This document shows, in pieces, positions 1-7,899 of a stretch of DNA of 64,000 nt (positions are counted from its first letter, which is position 1; every line of letters begins with the position of its first letter). A model generated the notes under the pieces. The model saw nothing but the letters and a program-made list of their open reading frames with translations, was not told the DNA's origin and did not search any database. Source of the DNA: Anaerofilum sp. An201 (lineage in GTDB: Bacteria > Bacillota > Clostridia > Oscillospirales > Ruminococcaceae); the NCBI RefSeq assembly GCF_002160015.1, contig NZ_NFJT01000011.1, positions 1-64,000 of the forward strand. Reading direction: 5' to 3'. The translations under genes and the position numbers were made by a program.

Positions 1-812
1 TACCGGCTTCCGTCGATGGTATTCCAGCCTTTGAGCAGCGCACCGTCCGAACCGGCGTAATACTTGTTTCCGTCCAGTTCGATCCAGCCGTATTGCAAAA
101 TTCCGCTGGACCCGAACACATAGTGCTTTCCGTCAATGAGCTGCAGGCCAAACACGAAGCTGCCGCCCTCCGTGACATACCGGCGGGTGTCTTTCAATGT
201 ATTCCAGCCCGGGGGCAGCAGGTTGCCCGAGGTGTCGTAGTAGTACCAGTAGCTTTCGCCGTATTTCTGGAAGTCGATCTTCTGCACACCGGTCACTTCG
301 TCAAATCGATACCGGCGGCCGCCGATCATCTGCCAGCCTTTCAGATACTGTCCGTTTTCATCGATATAATAGCGGTTTCCCTGAGAATCCGTGATCCAGC
401 CCTTATTCTGTTGGGTCTCCTGGCCGGAACCGCTCTCGATCTCATCCATTTCCTCAGAATTCGACGGGATGGAAGGGGTCTCGGTCGGTATCGCAGGGGT
501 GGGACTGGGCGTGGGAGTTGCCGGCAAAACCGGCTCCTCGGGCGCAGGGGTGTTGGTAGGTACAGGCGTCGGAGTCGGAGTAGGAGTGGGGATGGGAGTT
601 GACGTGGGAGCAAGCGTGGGCGTTTCGGTGGGAACAATCACTTCCTCCCTGTCGCCCGACGGCACAGAGGAATCTGTCTCCGCAGAGGTGGCGGCGGATA
701 CAGAACTGCTTTCTTTCCCGACCACATCTTGCTGTGCAAACGCAGCCAAGGGGAAGCTCTGTATCAGAATGGTTGTTGCTGCACACAGAGCGAGCACTCG
801 TTTGATATTCAT
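1..812 (-). CDS. secreted cell-wall-binding repeat protein, N-terminal part (runs off window)
   Basis: The frame opens at an ATG preceded by AGGAGGG and stays open to the left edge, giving about 270 residues with no stop. Residues 1-26 form a signal peptide (MNIKRVLALC, hydrophobic core, AAFA cleavage site). A low-complexity Ser/Thr/Pro linker follows (PTPTPTPTPVPTNTP near 90-100). From about residue 140 there are aromatic repeats of the choline/glucan-binding type (GWITDSQGNRYYIDENGQYL, GWQMIGGRRYRF, GWIELDGNKYYAGSDG), each about 20 residues with G-W, Y-Y/F and D-x-G. Such repeats hold surface proteins on teichoic acid or other glycans. The catalytic or adhesive part, if any, would lie outside the window, so the function is unknown. 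Confidence 0.85.
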   Translation of the reverse strand, partial: MNIKRVLALCAATTILIQSFPLAAFAQQDVVGKESSSVSAATSAETDSSVPSGDREEVIVPTETPTLAPTSTPIPTPTPTPTPVPTNTPAPEEPVLPATPTPSPTPAIPTETPSIPSNSEEMDEIESGSGQETQQNKGWITDSQGNRYYIDENGQYLKGWQMIGGRRYRFDEVTGVQKIDFQKYGESYWYYYDTSGNLLPPGWNTLKDTRRYVTEGGSFVFGLQLIDGKHYVFGSSGILQYGWIELDGNKYYAGSDGALLKGWNTIDGSR

Positions 813-844
813 TTTTGACAGACCCTCCTAATAACTGCGGCAAT

Positions 845-2101
845 TTATAAGGGTTTCTTCCGCTGTATTCTGCTCCGAAGCAGTTGGACCTTCCTGCAAA
901 ATTGCCAGCTTCTTGAACGATATATTTTTTCTATTTCTTCTCTCAATTGCTGTACGTTCTGTTCCAGTGCCATATTCTGCGCTTCCAACGTTTGATTGTT
1001 CTGCCGCAGTGCCTGGTTGTCCTGATTCAGCTGCAAGATCTGCTGATTGGCGTTTTCGATCTTCTCAAACAGCACCTTTGCATCTCTTTCGTATTTCCTT
1101 ACAAACTCCCACGCCTCCTGCATTTGCACGAGCCGGTTCTCGTATTTTTCCTCGTCCTCTTGTTCTTTTTTGCAGATGAGTTCCATCTGTTTGCAATAAA
1201 ATGCATACTCGTCCCATACATAGGTCCGGACATATTCCTCCGGATGAGCCACAAATTTTCGGACGATCTCCTTCAGGCGGCTGGCGGTCTCCCGGAATTC
1301 CGGCGGATTGGGCTGCGGGTCTGCCAGGAACCCATCCCATTTTCCGGTCAGGATCTCTTCCTGTGTTGCAACACGCGCATACTGCCGCAATCCTTCGTAC
1401 CGCTCGCTTTCCCTTCCCTCGTACAACAGAAGGACGGGCGTCCCCAGCGCCAGGCAGGGCATGCAGCAGTGCAGGCGGGTTGTGATCACCAGCTTTGCCG
1501 CCTGGTATCGCTTCAAGCGCTCTTCGGCCTGCTGCATCCGGGATTCAAAAGAATCGTAATAAAGGGACAGGTTTTCGTGCGTGTCCACATGGGCGGACAG
1601 CACCTTGCTTTTGACGTATTCCTGAATCTTTTCGGGAGCGTCCACCAGAATAACCTCTCCGCTCGTCGTTACGCCTTCAAAAGGCTCTATCGTGAGCGTC
1701 ATACAGCCGGTAAAATACGCAGGCACCCCATTCTGCTTCATCAGCTCCAAGGTCTTTGTATCACGGCATCCAATGGGTGCGTATTGTTTCAGATACTCGA
1801 TCTGTACATTCTCGCCGTTGTCCTGTTTGTCCTCATGCAGGAAAGAAAGGGTTGGAGTAAAATGCATCGAGACGGGCAGCGGAACGAGATCCGCCGAAGG
1901 AGGCCATGCCATTCCTTCCGCGTGCAGATACCACCCGTTCATAATACAGGCAACCTTTTCGTGCTCCCTGGAGCGAAAAAGATTCAAATGCTCCCTGTCC
2001 ACCAGATAGTCGATCCGCGGCAAAAACTGTTTTTGCGCATAGGTTTGGATATCGTCACCGATATTGCCTGTATTCTTCCAGTACAAACAGCCATACTTCA
2101 A
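845..2101 (-). CDS. polysaccharide pyruvyl transferase family protein with coiled-coil tail
   Basis: About 418 residues. The N-terminal part (1-300) matches the polysaccharide pyruvyl transferase family: KYGCLYWKNTGNIGDDIQTYAQ-type start, GCRDTKTLELMK near 115, and VITTRLHCCMPCLALGTPVLLL near 210. These enzymes move pyruvate from PEP onto cell-wall glycans. Residues about 320-395 form a Gln/Asn-rich coiled coil, and the end carries YRSRSWQFCRK, a tail often seen on clostridial glycosyltransferases. I chose TTG at 2101 because GAGGTG sits 6-8 bases upstream. The GTG nine bases earlier overlaps that SD. It lies beside a cell-wall-binding protein, which fits an envelope role. The family call is firm; the acceptor glycan is unknown. 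Confidence 0.85.
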   Translation of the reverse strand: MKYGCLYWKNTGNIGDDIQTYAQKQFLPRIDYLVDREHLNLFRSREHEKVACIMNGWYLHAEGMAWPPSADLVPLPVSMHFTPTLSFLHEDKQDNGENVQIEYLKQYAPIGCRDTKTLELMKQNGVPAYFTGCMTLTIEPFEGVTTSGEVILVDAPEKIQEYVKSKVLSAHVDTHENLSLYYDSFESRMQQAEERLKRYQAAKLVITTRLHCCMPCLALGTPVLLLYEGRESERYEGLRQYARVATQEEILTGKWDGFLADPQPNPPEFRETASRLKEIVRKFVAHPEEYVRTYVWDEYAFYCKQMELICKKEQEDEEKYENRLVQMQEAWEFVRKYERDAKVLFEKIENANQQILQLNQDNQALRQNNQTLEAQNMALEQNVQQLREEIEKIYRSRSWQFCRKVQLLRSRIQRKKPL

Positions 2102-2395
2102 TACAATCACCTCAAGAAAGATGCAATTTTTTACAGCCCACCAAAATCCTCAGACAAATCTTCCGCTTTGCGCAATCGCTTTCCCAAGCAATTTGGTGCA
2201 GGCCCTATAAACACAGGTTTTCGCAGCATGAGCCGTTTTCGGGATACAGGATCTATCCTTGACCCCACTCTGTTCAGCGGCACGCTGCTGCACGACATTT
2301 CAATTCTCCATAGACGGAGCAGCTGCCTATCTGTTCAAAGTATACAGTCCGGTTTTTTCAAGATTCAACATATACATTTCTTGCGCATCTCCATC

Positions 2396-2450
2396 ATTAT
2401 ATCATACGTTTTTCAAACTCCATGAAACTACCAGAATTTGCAAAATTCTG
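2396..2450 (-). promoter_or_regulatory. extended -10 promoter and perfect palindrome upstream of the pyruvyl transferase
   Basis: The 372-base gap 2102-2473 holds no gene that I can support. On the minus strand it contains TGATATAAT (extended -10, hexamer at 2396-2401) with no good -35. Instead, a perfect 8-bp inverted repeat CAGAATTT-gca-AAATTCTG (2432-2450) lies about 40 bp upstream of the -10, where a regulator would bind. If used, this promoter gives a leader of nearly 290 nt. The rest of the gap shows nothing recognisable. Confidence 0.35.
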
Positions 2451-2473
2451 TGCTTCACAAAAAGTTTGCCATC

Positions 2474-2743
2474 TTATTTTTTCGGATTGTGCCGATTGCC
2501 ATGTTCTTCCACAATAAGGTCTTGCCCTGTTTTGCGCTGTGTATTGGGAATGTATTCCAGCAGCTGCGTGATGTCGCAGTCCAGCGCTTCGCAGATTCGG
2601 TCCAGATGCTCTAAGCTCACACGATCGGCAAGCTCGTTATACAGCTCATTGATGGTTGCACGCCGGATCCCGGTCTCGCGGGCCAGCTGTGCCTGGGTCC
2701 ATCTTCTTTCTCCGAGCAGTCTGGATAAATGGTTTTTAATCAT
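2474..2743 (-). CDS. XRE-family helix-turn-helix regulator
   Basis: 89 residues. The start at 2743 is set by GGAGGG six bases upstream; a longer frame to 2773 lacks an SD. Residues 1-65 form a Cro/C1-type HTH: LSRLLGERRWTQAQLARETG, then IRRATINELYNELADRVSLE and LDRICEALDCDITQLLEY, the usual helix 2-3 plus dimer helices. The tail is short and charged. It resembles compact XRE repressors that often control themselves or a neighbour. The base composition here is clearly more AT-rich than in the genes to the right. Its target is unknown. Confidence 0.85.
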   Translation of the reverse strand: MIKNHLSRLLGERRWTQAQLARETGIRRATINELYNELADRVSLEHLDRICEALDCDITQLLEYIPNTQRKTGQDLIVEEHGNRHNPKK

Positions 2744-2783
2744 CGTATCCCTCCAAACTCTTATTGTATACATTTATGGAAAG

Positions 2784-2804
2784 ATAGTCCTATATACGTA
2801 CTAT
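2784..2804 (-). promoter_or_regulatory. candidate operator upstream of the XRE gene
   Basis: Inverted repeat ATAGT-N11-ACTAT lies about 40 bases upstream of the XRE start, in an AT-rich stretch. It could be the regulator's own operator, but it does not resemble the palindrome at 2432-2450. The rest of 2744-2899 shows no gene. Confidence 0.25.
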
Positions 2805-2899
2805 AATTACGAATATTGTACATTTTATCCACGTTTTCTGCGAAAATACCGAATCTCGCTTTTGGCAAAAAAAGAGACTGCAGAAGAATGGAGCGCTGC

Positions 2900-2944
2900 A
2901 AAAAAACAGCCGGATGTCTGGCCAAACCCACAGACATCCGGCTG
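2900..2944 (-). terminator. intrinsic terminator of the AI-2E transporter gene
   Basis: A 14-bp perfect stem (CAGCCGGATGTCTG with its complement, 2907-2920 and 2931-2944) is followed on the minus strand by seven T residues. It lies 40 bases after the transporter stop. Confidence 0.88.
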
Positions 2945-2984
2945 TTTCCGGTTTCATTGTGAAGAGCAAAAGCAAGCGGTCAAA

Positions 2985-4130
2985 TCAATCCGCCGAGCTG
3001 CTTTTTGCTTTTCGCTCGTTGCGTTTATTGGTATATTCCCGCAGCAGGGTATAGAGCACGCTGGCGATCGGCACGCTGAACAGCATACCGCCGATACCGC
3101 TGATGCCGCCGCCGATCGTGACAGCCACCAGCACCCACAGCGCCGGCAGTCCCACACTGGACCCCACCACGCGCGGATAAATGAGGTTGCCTTCGATCTG
3201 CTGCAAAACGATCAAGAAGATCACAAAGCCAATCGCCTGCAGCGGCGACTGCATCATAATCATGAAAACACCCACTGTGGCGCCGATGAAAGCGCCCACG
3301 ACCGGGATCAAAGCAGTGACGCCCACCATGGCGCCCACCATCGGCGCATACGGCATACGCAGCAGCGCCATACCGCCGGCACACAGGCAGCCGAGAATCA
3401 CCGCCTCTGTGCACTGGCCAACAATAAAGTTCGAGAAGGAACGATGTGCAATCGAGCCGATATGAAGCAGATACGATTCAAAGCGGGGTGCAAAAAATGC
3501 ATGCAGAACGCGGCAGAACTGGCGGCCCAGGCGTTCCTTGTCCAGCAGGATATAGATGCTGATAATAAAGGCCACAACGCCATTGACCACTCCGGTGAAC
3601 ACTCCCGAAATCACGGCGACCGTTCCGCCTAAAACGCCCGAAACGCCGCTGGTGAGAGCCTGAAACACTTGCTTCCCCAGCTGCTCCCAGTTGATCGAAA
3701 GCCCAACGATCCACTCTCTCACCGCAGGGTACATCTCTTCGTTTTCCAGCATCCACTTCTGGATCCAGCCCCAGAATTTGGGGATCTCACTGGCAAGCAG
3801 CTGTACGGTGTTGGTGAGCTCCGGCACAACCAGCGCAACCACCAGGCCCAATGCGGCTGCAATGAACACCACAGCGCCGATCAGGCTGAAAGCCCTGCTC
3901 CAGCGTTTGAGCCAGCGCCAGCGTGTGTGCCGCAGATATCCCTCGATGGCGGACATGGGAATATTCAATACGAACGCGATGCAGCAGCCGACCAGAATCG
4001 GCTGGGCAAAGCCGAACAGCATGCCGATTCCTTTCCCGATTGCCTCCAGATTTTGTGCGGCGCAATACAGCACAAAGGCAAGAACGATCAGCCCTGCCGC
4101 ACCGCGCCATTTTTTTGTACGGAATTCCAT
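2985..4130 (-). CDS. AI-2E family transporter (PF01594-type membrane protein)
   Basis: 381 residues with about eight hydrophobic segments. The layout is typical: two N-terminal helices (GLIVLAFVLYCAA; FAQPILVGCCIAFVLNIPMS), a hydrophilic middle region, then GVVNGVVAFIISIYILLDKE and a C-terminal helical half with GVTALIPVVGAFIGA and LQQIEGNLIYPRVVGSSVGL, the family signature. Members include TqsA (AI-2 export) and Na+/H+ antiporters, so the substrate cannot be read from sequence. ATG with AGAGGGA upstream. It has its own promoter-like element and terminator, so it is probably monocistronic. Confidence 0.9.
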   Translation of the reverse strand: MEFRTKKWRGAAGLIVLAFVLYCAAQNLEAIGKGIGMLFGFAQPILVGCCIAFVLNIPMSAIEGYLRHTRWRWLKRWSRAFSLIGAVVFIAAALGLVVALVVPELTNTVQLLASEIPKFWGWIQKWMLENEEMYPAVREWIVGLSINWEQLGKQVFQALTSGVSGVLGGTVAVISGVFTGVVNGVVAFIISIYILLDKERLGRQFCRVLHAFFAPRFESYLLHIGSIAHRSFSNFIVGQCTEAVILGCLCAGGMALLRMPYAPMVGAMVGVTALIPVVGAFIGATVGVFMIMMQSPLQAIGFVIFLIVLQQIEGNLIYPRVVGSSVGLPALWVLVAVTIGGGISGIGGMLFSVPIASVLYTLLREYTNKRNERKAKSSSAD

Positions 4131-4180
4131 TGCTTTCCCTCTTTCCGACGATCACAGGATGGGATCGATCGCCTGTTTTT

Positions 4181-4209
4181 ATGGTACGTGCCTTTGGCGG
4201 TAAAGTCAA
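4181..4209 (-). promoter_or_regulatory. promoter of the AI-2E transporter gene
   Basis: TTGACT, 17-bp spacer, TACCAT, about 50 bases upstream of the ATG. The -35 is near consensus and the -10 is weak. Confidence 0.45.
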
Positions 4210-4239
4210 GCAAAATCGACAGAATCTCCAAATTGCAAG

Positions 4240-4282
4240 GACCCTTATCCCCTTTTCCGTATCCTGGAAGGAGATAAGGGTC
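4240..4282 (-). terminator. stem-loop downstream of ppk1
   Basis: A perfect 10-bp stem GACCCTTATC/GATAAGGGTC (4240-4249, 4273-4282) with further inner pairing lies about 40 bases after the polyphosphate kinase stop. There is no T-tract, so it is either a weak or Rho-assisted terminator or an RNA 3'-end stabiliser. A second small inverted repeat overlaps the ppk stop codon. Confidence 0.4.
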
Positions 4283-4319
4283 TGTATTCCGCAAGTGACT
4301 TTGTCTGTTCGGTGTCAGG

Positions 4320-6485
4320 TCACTTTTTGCCAAACAGCCGGCTGAGCACAGCGCGAACGCCGCTTGGAGCCTTTCCCTCCGGGCGCACGCGCGCCTTGAC
4401 TTTGACCGTTTTGGCCGCAGGCTGCGGCCAGGCATCTTCCAGCAGCGCATACATCGCCATCTGGCTGTCCACCACCGGCTCTTCGCCGGTCCGCTTCACC
4501 TTGGTATAGCTGCCGTCAGCCTGCATGACACGGGCATTCACATTGTCGTCCAACTGCAGCTGTAGCATCTTCATCAGACGCATCGCCAGCTCGCTGTCGC
4601 GCACACGGACGCCCACTTCCACGCGGCGCTCGGTATTGCGGGTGAGGAAATCGCCCGACGCGATATACACACGCATCCGCTCGCCCTGTCCAAAGCAGTA
4701 GATCCGGCTGTGCTCCAGATAGCGGCCCACGATGCTGCGCACGCGGATGTTTTCCGTCATTCCCGGCACACCCGCACGCATACAGCAGATCCCGCGGATA
4801 ATCATATCCACCGGCACACCGGCGCAGGAGGCTTCCTGCAGCTTTTCGATGATCTCGGGGTCGTTCATGGAATTGCATTTCAGGATCGCACGTCCCGGTT
4901 TGCCCTCCTTGCAGGCGTCGATCTCCTGCTGCAGCTCGTTGATCAGGACGCTCTTGAAGCAGAGCGGCGCCACCAGCAGTTCGTCCACATGGTCGGTCAG
5001 GCGCTCCACCGCGAGATTGTTGAACACGGCTGCCACTTCTTCGCCGATGGTGTGATCGGAGGTGACGAAGGACAGGTCGGTATACTGCTCGCTGGTCTTT
5101 TCGTTGTAGTTGCCGGTGCCGATCTGGCTGATGTATTCGTAATGGGTCCCCTTCTTTTTGGTGATCAGGGTCAGTTTGGAATGCACCTTATAATCCGTAA
5201 ACCCATAAATCACCGTACAGCCGGCCTTTTCCAGCTGCTTGGACCAATCGATGTTGTTCTGCTCGTCAAAGCGGGCGCGCAGCTCCACGATGGTCACAAC
5301 TTCCTTGCCGTTTTCCGCCGCGGAAATCAAAGCCTGCACGATTTTGGAATCCCGCGCCACCCGATAGAGGGTCATCTTGATGGAGATCACTTCGGGATCT
5401 GCCGCCGCCTCCTCCAGCATCTGGATAAAAGGGCGCATGCTCTGGTAGGGATAGGCGATGAGAACGTCGCGGCTCTGCACGGCCTGGCTGAGACGGAAAT
5501 CCGCCGGCGCCTGCATCGGTTTTGCAGGGGGATAGGCCAGTTCGGGGCGGTTGTCCTGCGCGATGCGGCTGGACAGGCGGAAGAAAAACGACAGATCCAT
5601 CGAGGACTGCTGAGCAAAGCACTGATTTGCAGGCAGCTGCAGCTTCTGGCACAGGAAGGTCTGCACCGGGCCGCCGCTGCCGGGCCAGGTCTGCAGCCGG
5701 ACCGCCGCCAGTTTGCGCCGCTTTTTCAGCAGCTCGCCCATCACTTCGCGGTAGTCGATGTCCTGGTCGAACATCGCTTCATCCATCGTGATGTCGGCGC
5801 TCCGGGTGACCCGGAACAGGCAGCGGGATTGGATGCTGTTCTTTTCAAAAATATGATGGGCGAAATGCAGGATGAGCTCCTCCACCAGAGCGAACGTCTG
5901 CACAGAGCCGTCCCGGATCAGGATGAGGCGCTCAAACTGGGAGCTGATGGGCACTACGCCATACGACATCGCGGTATCGTTCTTGCCGCGCAGCGCGCAT
6001 CCCAGATAGATCTCCTGATTGCGCAGGAAGGGGAACGGATGGCGCCGGTCGATCACCTGCGGCGACAGAACCGGGAAAATCTCATTGATAAAGTATTTTT
6101 TCCAGAACCGTTCCGCGTCCTTGCTGAGATCGTCGAAGTTGATCTTCTTATAGCCCTGTTTTTCCAGATTGGTATACAGCCGCGCCGTGATGTTGTCGCA
6201 CACCTGCTGCAGCGCCGCCGTCTTTTCCATAATGTGGTTCAGCTGGCGCGTCAGCTCGCTGTGCTGATTCTTGCTGTCCTTGTCTTTGAGAAACAGCTGA
6301 TCGTACAGCGAACCCACACGCACCATGAAAAACTCGTCCAGATTGCTGCCGTAGATCGCCGCAAACTTCAGCTGCTCTCCCAACGGCACATCCTTGTCCT
6401 TGGCAAGCGCAAGCACTCTGTGATTGAAATCCAACCAGCTCAACTCGCGGTCAATGAAAATGCTGTTGTCCGGTTTGCTACTCAT
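4320..6485 (-). CDS. ppk1: polyphosphate kinase 1
   Basis: 721 residues, the family's usual length. PPK1 reversibly polymerises ATP gamma-phosphate into polyphosphate. The order is complete: N domain (ELSWLDFNHRVLALAKD), head domain, and two phospholipase-D-like catalytic domains. His435 lies in YKVHSKLTLI and is the phospho-acceptor expected from E. coli numbering. His592 lies in EHSRIYCFGQGE and precedes IASGDFLTRNTERRVEVG. The C-terminus carries a basic tail of about 40 residues. It follows an exported helix-hairpin-helix gene by 13 bases, so the two are probably cotranscribed. No ppx is seen nearby. Confidence 0.95.
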   Translation of the reverse strand: MSSKPDNSIFIDRELSWLDFNHRVLALAKDKDVPLGEQLKFAAIYGSNLDEFFMVRVGSLYDQLFLKDKDSKNQHSELTRQLNHIMEKTAALQQVCDNITARLYTNLEKQGYKKINFDDLSKDAERFWKKYFINEIFPVLSPQVIDRRHPFPFLRNQEIYLGCALRGKNDTAMSYGVVPISSQFERLILIRDGSVQTFALVEELILHFAHHIFEKNSIQSRCLFRVTRSADITMDEAMFDQDIDYREVMGELLKKRRKLAAVRLQTWPGSGGPVQTFLCQKLQLPANQCFAQQSSMDLSFFFRLSSRIAQDNRPELAYPPAKPMQAPADFRLSQAVQSRDVLIAYPYQSMRPFIQMLEEAAADPEVISIKMTLYRVARDSKIVQALISAAENGKEVVTIVELRARFDEQNNIDWSKQLEKAGCTVIYGFTDYKVHSKLTLITKKKGTHYEYISQIGTGNYNEKTSEQYTDLSFVTSDHTIGEEVAAVFNNLAVERLTDHVDELLVAPLCFKSVLINELQQEIDACKEGKPGRAILKCNSMNDPEIIEKLQEASCAGVPVDMIIRGICCMRAGVPGMTENIRVRSIVGRYLEHSRIYCFGQGERMRVYIASGDFLTRNTERRVEVGVRVRDSELAMRLMKMLQLQLDDNVNARVMQADGSYTKVKRTGEEPVVDSQMAMYALLEDAWPQPAAKTVKVKARVRPEGKAPSGVRAVLSRLFGKK

Positions 6486-6498
6486 AGATTTTCCCGCC

Positions 6499-6822
6499 TT
6501 ATTCGTTTTGTGTACAGAAATAAACCTTCCAAAGGTCCACCATACGCTGTGAAATACCGGAGATCGGTTCCAGATCCTGCAGAGTCACACGAGGTTCGCT
6601 GTCGCGCAGCTCGATGATCTGTGCCGCCCGCTTCTCTCCTATTTCGGGCAGGCACATCAACTGGCCGGGAACCACCGTGTCGAGACAGAGCTTGCGGCCG
6701 GCCTGCCGGACAATATCCCCGCACTCCGGCACCGCAGTCTGATAGGGCGCCGCCGACACAAGACCGGCAGCCACGATCAGCACGCCTGCCGCCGCAGAGG
6801 CCAAAAACAGTTTTGTCCGCAT
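6499..6822 (-). CDS. exported helix-hairpin-helix (ComEA-like) protein
   Basis: 107 residues. Start at 6822 behind GGAGGGG; the frame continues upstream without an SD. Residues 1-25 are a signal anchor (LFLASAAAGVLIVAAGLVSA). The C-terminal half is a tandem helix-hairpin-helix module: LPEIGEKRAAQIIELRDSEP, then LQDLEPISGISQRMVDLW. This matches the DNA-binding half of ComEA, the uptake receptor of transformable bacteria. It lacks ComEA's longer N-terminal domain, and no comEC or comEB is adjacent. A competence role is only a possibility; a general extracellular DNA-binding protein is equally open. Confidence 0.8.
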   Translation of the reverse strand: MRTKLFLASAAAGVLIVAAGLVSAAPYQTAVPECGDIVRQAGRKLCLDTVVPGQLMCLPEIGEKRAAQIIELRDSEPRVTLQDLEPISGISQRMVDLWKVYFCTQNE

Positions 6823-6855
6823 ACACCCCTCCGTTTTCTGTGCATATACGTCTAT

Positions 6856-6884
6856 ATTATACCATGTATTCCATTCCGATGCAC
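6856..6884 (-). promoter_or_regulatory. promoter of the HhH-ppk1 unit
   Basis: GTGCAT, 17-bp spacer, TATAAT with an upstream TGG (extended -10), ending 34 bases before the ATG. Confidence 0.6.
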
Positions 6885-6908
6885 TCGCAGAAAATGTAAA
6901 ATTTACGC

Positions 6909-6942
6909 AAAAAGCCTCGCACACTATCGCAGCGCACGAGGC
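6909..6942 (-). terminator. intrinsic terminator of the transketolase unit
   Basis: GCCTCG...CGAGGC stem (6914-6919, 6937-6942) with a run of five T on the minus strand, 12 bases after the tktC stop. Confidence 0.8.
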
Positions 6943-6953
6943 CAAAAGACTTT

Positions 6954-7898
6954 TTATTTCGCAGCCAGCTCGCGCGCTTTGGCGACAATGTTGTCCACCG
7001 TCAGGCCATACACTTCCAGCAACTCCAGAGCAGGGCCGGACGTGCCGAACTGATCCATGATCGCGACCGGAGCCACCTTGCAGGGAGCCTCGGCGCACAC
7101 CACCTCACAGACAGCGCTGTACAGCCCGCCGATCACACTGTGCTCCTCGGCAGTGACGATCCCGCCGGTCTCGCGGGCAGCAGCCAGAACAGCCTCGCGG
7201 TCGATCGGCTTGATGGTGTGCACATCCAGCACACGGGCGTGAATGCCTTCCGCAGCCAGCTGATCGGCGGCCAGCAGGGCGCGCTCCACCATCAGACCGG
7301 TGGCCATGATGGTCACATCGGCGCCTTCCCGCAGCTTTACAGTCTTTCCGATCTCAAACTGGAAGGTCTCCTCGTCGTTCACAACGGGAACCGCCAGACG
7401 GCCCAGGCGGATATACACCGGGCCATCATACTCCGCGGCGGCACGCACCGCAGCGCGCGCTTCCACATCGTCGGACGGGTTGATCACCACCATGCCGGGA
7501 ATGCTGCGCATCAGCAGCATATCCTCATTGCACTGATGGGTGGCGCCGTCTTCGCCCACCGAAATACCAGCGTGGCTTGCGCACACCTTCACATTCAGAT
7601 GCGGATATCCGATCGAGTTGCGGATCTGCTCGTAGGCACGGCCCGCCGCGAACATCGCAAAGGTGGAAGCAAAGGGGATCTTTCCGCTGGCGGCCAGGCC
7701 GGCGGCGATGCACATCATGTTGGCTTCCGCGATGCCGCAGTCGATGTGGCGCTCGGGGAACTCCTTGCGGAACACGCTGGTCCGGGTGGAATCCGCCAGA
7801 TCGGCGTCCAGCACAACAATGTTTTCATTTTCACGGCCCAGTTCAGCCAGCGCACGGCCATAACTGTCACGGGTCGCGATACGCTTGGTTTCTGCCAT
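6954..7898 (-). CDS. transketolase, C-terminal subunit
   Basis: 314 residues holding the pyrimidine-binding and C-terminal domains of transketolase. It moves two-carbon units between sugar phosphates in the non-oxidative pentose phosphate pathway. The catalytic Glu sits in DCGIAEANMMCIAAGLA (about residue 60). SHAGISVGEDGATHQ and the C-terminal fold (AEEHSVIGGLYSAVCE) follow. It cannot work without the TPP-binding subunit, whose stop lies two bases before this ATG; SD GGAGGT is inside that gene's end. Split transketolases are common in Clostridia. A 1-deoxyxylulose-5-phosphate synthase role is less likely because Dxs is a single chain. Confidence 0.93.
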   Translation of the reverse strand: MAETKRIATRDSYGRALAELGRENENIVVLDADLADSTRTSVFRKEFPERHIDCGIAEANMMCIAAGLAASGKIPFASTFAMFAAGRAYEQIRNSIGYPHLNVKVCASHAGISVGEDGATHQCNEDMLLMRSIPGMVVINPSDDVEARAAVRAAAEYDGPVYIRLGRLAVPVVNDEETFQFEIGKTVKLREGADVTIMATGLMVERALLAADQLAAEGIHARVLDVHTIKPIDREAVLAAARETGGIVTAEEHSVIGGLYSAVCEVVCAEAPCKVAPVAIMDQFGTSGPALELLEVYGLTVDNIVAKARELAAK

Positions 7899-7899
7899 T

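Noticed and set aside
2985-4130. Quorum-sensing (AI-2) export as the function
   Set aside because: The family name is misleading; many members transport ions or other solutes and no luxS or lsr gene is present here.
4710-6617. Long open frame on the plus strand opposite ppk1, and similar ones opposite mutL, uvrA and the GT-C gene (15106-17499, 21936-24872, 27397-30612)
   Set aside because: They mirror real genes on the other strand, have no family signature, are rich in His/Gln/Arg as expected from reversed GC-rich codons, and lack good SD sequences.
6499-6822. Assignment as a true ComEA of a competence operon
   Set aside because: No comEB or comEC neighbour, and the protein is short. I kept only the HhH and export call.
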